From assembly GCA_945885485.1 (NCBI GenBank), contig CAMCYT010000073.1, positions 1 through 11,085 of the forward strand: a DNA stretch of 11,085 nucleotides. The letters are read 5' to 3'. The notes under the pieces were generated by a model that ran no database searches, was not told the origin of the DNA, and saw nothing but the letters and a program-made list of their open reading frames with translations. Source of the DNA: Prosthecobacter debontii (lineage in GTDB: Bacteria > Verrucomicrobiota > Verrucomicrobiia > Verrucomicrobiales > Akkermansiaceae). This document shows, piece after piece, positions 7,694 through 11,085 of the stretch (position 1 is the stretch's first letter; every line of letters begins with the position of its first letter). A program made the translations under genes and the position numbers.

Positions 7694-8992
7694 CTATGTT
7701 AAATCCTGAGGCTTCGGCCATGTGATGCGCACAACAGCACCTTGTTCTGATAGGTTTTCGACAGAAATCGTTCCGCCGTGTGATTCGATGATCTCCTTCG
7801 AAACCGCGACGCCCAAGCCCATGCCGCCTTCCCGTTCTGAATGAAACGATTCACCAAATTTTTCCAGTGCTTGGGAGCTGAACCCGACGCCTTGATCTTC
7901 CACTTCTAACAAACCGCGCAGCACTCGAACCTTAACCTCGCCGCCTTTCGGCATGCTCTGGATCGCGTTAAGCAATAAATTACACAGCACCTGCCGCAAT
8001 CGATCCCTATCGCCTTTCACCTCATGTTCGCGCCAGTTCGGAGCGATCTCTTGATGAATCACCACACCCGCATGTTTCGCCTGCAAACTCAGGCCGTGAC
8101 AAGCATCCGCAACCAACTCAACCAAATCCACCGGCATCATTTTCACGGGTTCCGGCTTCGCGTAACGCAGCCATTGATTCACGAGAAACTCGATGCGTTC
8201 TGCCTCGCTCACAATTAACGCCGCTGACATTTTTTCACCCGTTCCGCAAACGCGTTCTAACAACTGAGCATGCAGACGAATCGCAGCAACGGGATTTCTG
8301 ACCTCGTGCGCCAAACTGGTCGCCATTCTTCCCAACAAAGCCAACCGCTCCGCATGTCTACGCTTATCTCTCTCCTCCACCAAAGACCCATGCGCTTTAC
8401 CGAGCGCATTTGCCAAACTCACAATTTCCCGAGGCCCAGAATTAGGCAAACCAAGCAGCGGTTGATCACCGCCAATATCAGGAATCGCCGCCGCTAATTT
8501 TGCGAGAGGTCGCGTGACTTTACGGCCGATCCAAACCGAAAAAAAAAGCGATAACGCCCAGAAACTCCCCAACGCCAATCGCGCATCCAAACGTTTCCAA
8601 AACGGCACAGCGCCGGGTCGACCCGCTTTCCGAGAAAACCAAACTTCACGTCCGTTTTTAAGTTTGAATCCCACTTCTAACAGATCAACTCCACGCCTCG
8701 CGTGGCCATCGGCAGATTGCCCACTCACCGATTCGTGAAACTCCACATCCGCTCCCATAACCCGACCCAACTGCTCGGCCATGTGTTTGCTCTGCGGAAA
8801 ATTACTCTGATCCAAAAACAACGCGTTGGTCCGACCCAATGATTCAAGTGCAACCTCCTCTTCCACTTTCGTCAGATGCTGGAAAAACGCCATCAAAGCA
8901 ATCGATCCCGCCAACACAAACGCCCCGAAACTCGCCACTAACCACATCGCGAGCGATCCAGACTTCGAGGAAATGGAACGATTTTTATCCAT
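7694..8992 (-). CDS. Membrane sensor histidine kinase
   Basis: This 432-residue kinase has an N-terminal membrane helix (about 14-37), an extracytoplasmic sensor region of about 100 residues (38-138) with no family I recognise, and a second helix (about 139-155). A HAMP-like linker follows (RKVTRPLAKLAAAI onward). The HisKA domain carries H229 in LAHEVRNPVAAIRLHAQLL. The ATPase domain has the N box (N338 and N342 in NLLLNAIQSMP), G1 box (EDQGVGFS, 365-372) and G2 box (GGMGLGVAVSKE, 389-400). All catalytic motifs are intact and the layout matches NtrB/AtoS/ZraS-type kinases that pair with NtrC-like regulators. The regulator follows after 6 bases, so the pair is an operon. The ATG at 8992 has no ribosome binding site. 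The signal sensed is unknown. Confidence 0.93.
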   Translation of the reverse strand: MDKNRSISSKSGSLAMWLVASFGAFVLAGSIALMAFFQHLTKVEEEVALESLGRTNALFLDQSNFPQSKHMAEQLGRVMGADVEFHESVSGQSADGHARRGVDLLEVGFKLKNGREVWFSRKAGRPGAVPFWKRLDARLALGSFWALSLFFSVWIGRKVTRPLAKLAAAIPDIGGDQPLLGLPNSGPREIVSLANALGKAHGSLVEERDKRRHAERLALLGRMATSLAHEVRNPVAAIRLHAQLLERVCGTGEKMSAALIVSEAERIEFLVNQWLRYAKPEPVKMMPVDLVELVADACHGLSLQAKHAGVVIHQEIAPNWREHEVKGDRDRLRQVLCNLLLNAIQSMPKGGEVKVRVLRGLLEVEDQGVGFSSQALEKFGESFHSEREGGMGLGVAVSKEIIESHGGTISVENLSEQGAVVRITWPKPQDLT

Positions 8993-9019
8993 AAGCGAGA
9001 ACGTTGAAAAAGTGCTTAT

Positions 9020-9025
9020 TTTATA
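9020..9025 (-). promoter_or_regulatory. Possible -10 box (TATAAA) for the kinase-regulator operon
   Basis: On the minus strand TATAAA lies 27 bases before the kinase ATG inside an AT-rich stretch. No well-spaced -35 hexamer is visible (TTGATG is 22 bases upstream, too far), so this is a weak call. Confidence 0.22.
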
Positions 9026-9065
9026 TCAATTTGTCGATTTTTTAGTTCATCAAACCGAACATTTC

Positions 9066-9081
9066 ATGATACTAGTTTCAT
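9066..9081. promoter_or_regulatory. 16-base inverted repeat, candidate operator between kinase and TonB receptor
   Basis: ATGATACTAGTTTCAT reads as ATGA-T-ACTAGT-T-TCAT: a perfect 6-base centre and matching 4-base outer arms, with only the T/T pair breaking symmetry. It lies 73 bases before the kinase start and 80 bases before the receptor start. Its size suits a dimeric regulator. It does not match the Fur consensus well. Binding by the adjacent Fis-type regulator is inferred only from position. Confidence 0.4.
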
Positions 9082-9161
9082 AATGTGGTTAATTTTTATC
9101 CATCATTAATTCTTGTTGAGCATCACCAAGAGTCCTAGCAACGGGCTGTTTTACGACATTT

Positions 9162-11085
9162 ATGAAAAAACTACTATGCCTACTACTTCCACTCAGCGCA
9201 TCGCCCGCATTTGCCCAGGATTTCCTCGAACCCTTGATTGTCACCGCAACCCGCAATCCCACCGCGCTACGCGATCTTCCTTACTCTGGTTCATCTTTCT
9301 CAGCGGAGGACTTCCGTGAAAACAGCATCCGCACACTACCAGATGCCCTCCGCCTCACCCCCGGTGTCCTCGTCCAAAAAACCGCTCATGGCCATGGCTC
9401 CCCCTACATACGCGGCTTCACGGGTCGTCAAAATCTCCTTCTTGTCGATGGGGTGCGTATCAACAACTCCACCTTCCGCGGCGGACCGGTTCAGTATTGG
9501 AACACGATTGATCCCTACTCGCTGGATCACTTCGAGTTGATCCGCTCCCAAGGTTCCGTACTTTACGGCTCAGATGCCGCAGGCGGCACTCTCAACGCGT
9601 TCACCAAATCATCAGGCTTCGCGGAAGAGACTAACGGTCAACTTTTCTCACACGGCTCCTCTTACTACGAATACCGTAGCAATGGTCGCGGCAGTCACAT
9701 CGGCCGCTTGGAAACGCAAACGGGCATCGGCGGATTGTTCGGGCTCCATCTGGGCATATCGGAGAAGGAATTCGGCGATATCGAAGATTCCGCCGTCGGT
9801 CTGATGCGCGGCACCGGATACCCGGAGCAGGCTTACGATGCCCGCTTCGACTGGGCGATCTCTCCACAAACGACCCTCACCGTAGTCCACCAAGACCTCG
9901 AACAGGACGCCGTCTCCCGCTGGCACTCCACGACCAGCAACACGGGCTGGACACACGGCAATCACAAAACCGATCCCGGCAAATTCCTGGCGCGTGATTT
10001 CGACCAGGACCGCTCGTTGAGCTACATTCGCCTTGCCCATACCGACGACAGCGCGTCCGCGCCCGTCCGGCGAATCACCGCCACGCTCTCCTACCAGGAA
10101 TCTTCCGAGAGGGAACTCCAGAATCGCACTCTTGTGCCTGTCGACAGACGTCTTCAATATTATGAGGTGGATACCCTCGGATTTGACCTCCAACTGGAGT
10201 CGCCCGTGGCCGATGGATCGTTGGTCTATGGTCTCGATTACTACCGTGATTCGGTTGATTCCACGGCCTCCAATGATACTGGAGCCGGATTTGTATTTAA
10301 TAATAAAAACCGTCCTGTCGGCGACGATTCCACCTACGAACTCTTCGGCGCATACGCCCAATACATCCGTCCCATCGGTGAATCATTCGAGATCACGGCA
10401 GGTCTTCGCTACACGAATGCAAAAGCCGATATCGGAACATTCTTTAATCCCACTGTAGGCACAGATATTTCCACAAAAGACTCTTGGGACGATCTATCCG
10501 CCTCCCTACGCGCAACCTACAGCATTGACGAACATAAGATGTTTTATGGAGGGATATCTCAAGCCTTCCGCTCCCCTAACTTAAACGATCTTACTGGCAA
10601 TATCACCTCAGGTTCAGGTGTTCCCGCATCCGGGACTCTCGGACTAGAACCAGAAAATTATATCACCACAGAACTTGGCTACCGACAAGAGAGTGACAAA
10701 AGCGGGTTTTCATTGGCGGTTTTCTACACTGACATCTCAGATCTCATTGTCGCCGTACCTTCAGGGGCTTCCACGATCAACCGCAATTCTGGCGACGGCC
10801 ACATTTATGGTGTAGAGTTGGAAGGTTTCTGGAAATTCGCTCCGCAGTGGACGCTCTCCGGTTTCGCATCATGGCAAGAATCCCAAATCGAACGCCTTGC
10901 CTCCGTTGGCGGCGCCACCGTCCAGGAACCTTTATCCCGGGTAATGCCTCTCAACGGCTCCATCGCCCTTCGCTGGGATCACCCCTCCGCTCCATTCTGG
11001 GTGGAAGGACGCGTTCTCGCTTCGGCCACCGCTGACCGTCTAGCAGCAAGCGACATTGCCGACACCCAACGCTTCCCCTCAAATG
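9162..11085 (+). CDS. TonB-dependent outer-membrane receptor, C-terminus outside window
   Basis: An open frame of 641 codons runs from the ATG at 9162 to the right edge. Residues 1-18 are a signal peptide (cleavage after AFA), and the mature end has a likely TonB box (EPLIVTATR, 23-31). The plug domain (about 38-150) shows the usual sequences PDALRLTPGVLVQK, YIRGFTGRQNLLLVDGVRIN and GSVLYGSDAAGGTLN. The rest is barrel: alternating short strands and loops, including the conserved FRSPNLNDLTG and LGLEPENY regions near residues 465-500. Only the final strands seem to be missing. Such receptors import siderophore-iron, heme, cobalamin or glycans using TonB energy; the plug resembles BtuB/heme/siderophore types rather than SusC, but the substrate cannot be fixed. 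No ribosome binding site is visible. It diverges from the kinase-regulator operon, sharing a 169-base intergenic region. Confidence 0.93.
   Translation, partial: MKKLLCLLLPLSASPAFAQDFLEPLIVTATRNPTALRDLPYSGSSFSAEDFRENSIRTLPDALRLTPGVLVQKTAHGHGSPYIRGFTGRQNLLLVDGVRINNSTFRGGPVQYWNTIDPYSLDHFELIRSQGSVLYGSDAAGGTLNAFTKSSGFAEETNGQLFSHGSSYYEYRSNGRGSHIGRLETQTGIGGLFGLHLGISEKEFGDIEDSAVGLMRGTGYPEQAYDARFDWAISPQTTLTVVHQDLEQDAVSRWHSTTSNTGWTHGNHKTDPGKFLARDFDQDRSLSYIRLAHTDDSASAPVRRITATLSYQESSERELQNRTLVPVDRRLQYYEVDTLGFDLQLESPVADGSLVYGLDYYRDSVDSTASNDTGAGFVFNNKNRPVGDDSTYELFGAYAQYIRPIGESFEITAGLRYTNAKADIGTFFNPTVGTDISTKDSWDDLSASLRATYSIDEHKMFYGGISQAFRSPNLNDLTGNITSGSGVPASGTLGLEPENYITTELGYRQESDKSGFSLAVFYTDISDLIVAVPSGASTINRNSGDGHIYGVELEGFWKFAPQWTLSGFASWQESQIERLASVGGATVQEPLSRVMPLNGSIALRWDHPSAPFWVEGRVLASATADRLAASDIADTQRFPSN

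Noticed and set aside
9061..9085. Fur box
   Set aside because: The palindrome ATGATACTAGTTTCAT shares only general AT-rich symmetry with GATAATGATAATCATTATC; too few positions match.
8993..9161. Cobalamin riboswitch before the TonB receptor
   Set aside because: The gap is too short for the usual roughly 200-base element and lacks the conserved GCCACTG core, so a BtuB assignment has no support from regulation.
8993..9161. Sigma-54 (-24/-12) promoter
   Set aside because: I looked for TGGC and TTGC at the required spacing on both strands because an NtrC-like regulator is adjacent; none was found.
9648..10361. 237-codon open frame on the minus strand inside the TonB receptor
   Set aside because: It lies opposite a well-supported receptor barrel. 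Its Gly/Val/Ile/Arg-rich sequence has no family resemblance and no neighbour on that strand.

Overview
The window looks like chromosomal DNA of a Verrucomicrobiota (PVC superphylum) bacterium. The strongest pointer is the incomplete gene at the left edge. It encodes a secreted protein joining an SGNH-like domain to the 'membrane-bound dehydrogenase' domain (Pirellula/Verrucomicrobium type, TIGR02604), an architecture typical of Verrucomicrobia and Planctomycetes. Most genes have no clear Shine-Dalgarno sequence. I see no transposase, integrase, tRNA, rRNA, CRISPR array or phage gene, and coding density is high, with no gene-free stretch above about 170 bases.

Layout. Bases 1-4219 are a minus-strand block read right to left: a 166-residue protein of unknown function (GTG start), then miaB (tRNA 2-methylthio-N6-isopentenyladenosine synthase) 15 bases later, then the SGNH/PVC dehydrogenase fusion, whose C-terminus lies outside the window. 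Bases 4374-6382 hold two plus-strand genes: a membrane-anchored zinc amidase for peptidoglycan (Amidase_3 type) and a six-helix DUF2238 (YjdF-like) membrane protein. Both are preceded by the same TTGGAGTTTAAA element. Bases 6377-8992 are a minus-strand two-component operon: a membrane histidine kinase followed 6 bases later by an NtrC-like response regulator. Diverging from the kinase, from 9162 to the right edge, is a TonB-dependent outer-membrane receptor missing only its last strands.

How the parts may work together. The kinase, regulator and divergent receptor share one 169-base intergenic region containing a 16-base near-perfect inverted repeat, so control of the receptor by the two-component system is plausible but not shown. 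The regulator is the most unusual protein here. Its receiver, Walker A motif and Fis-type DNA-binding end are intact, but the AAA+ domain lacks the GAFTGA loop and has altered Walker B residues. It should therefore not work as a classical sigma-54 activator.

Other unexplained signals: the nine-base word TTGTTAGAA (plus one near-copy) encodes every Leu-Leu-Glu in the minus-strand genes; the SGNH domain appears to lack catalytic residues; and there are several short intergenic repeats. I found no clearly novel multi-gene system. The rest is ordinary housekeeping and envelope content.
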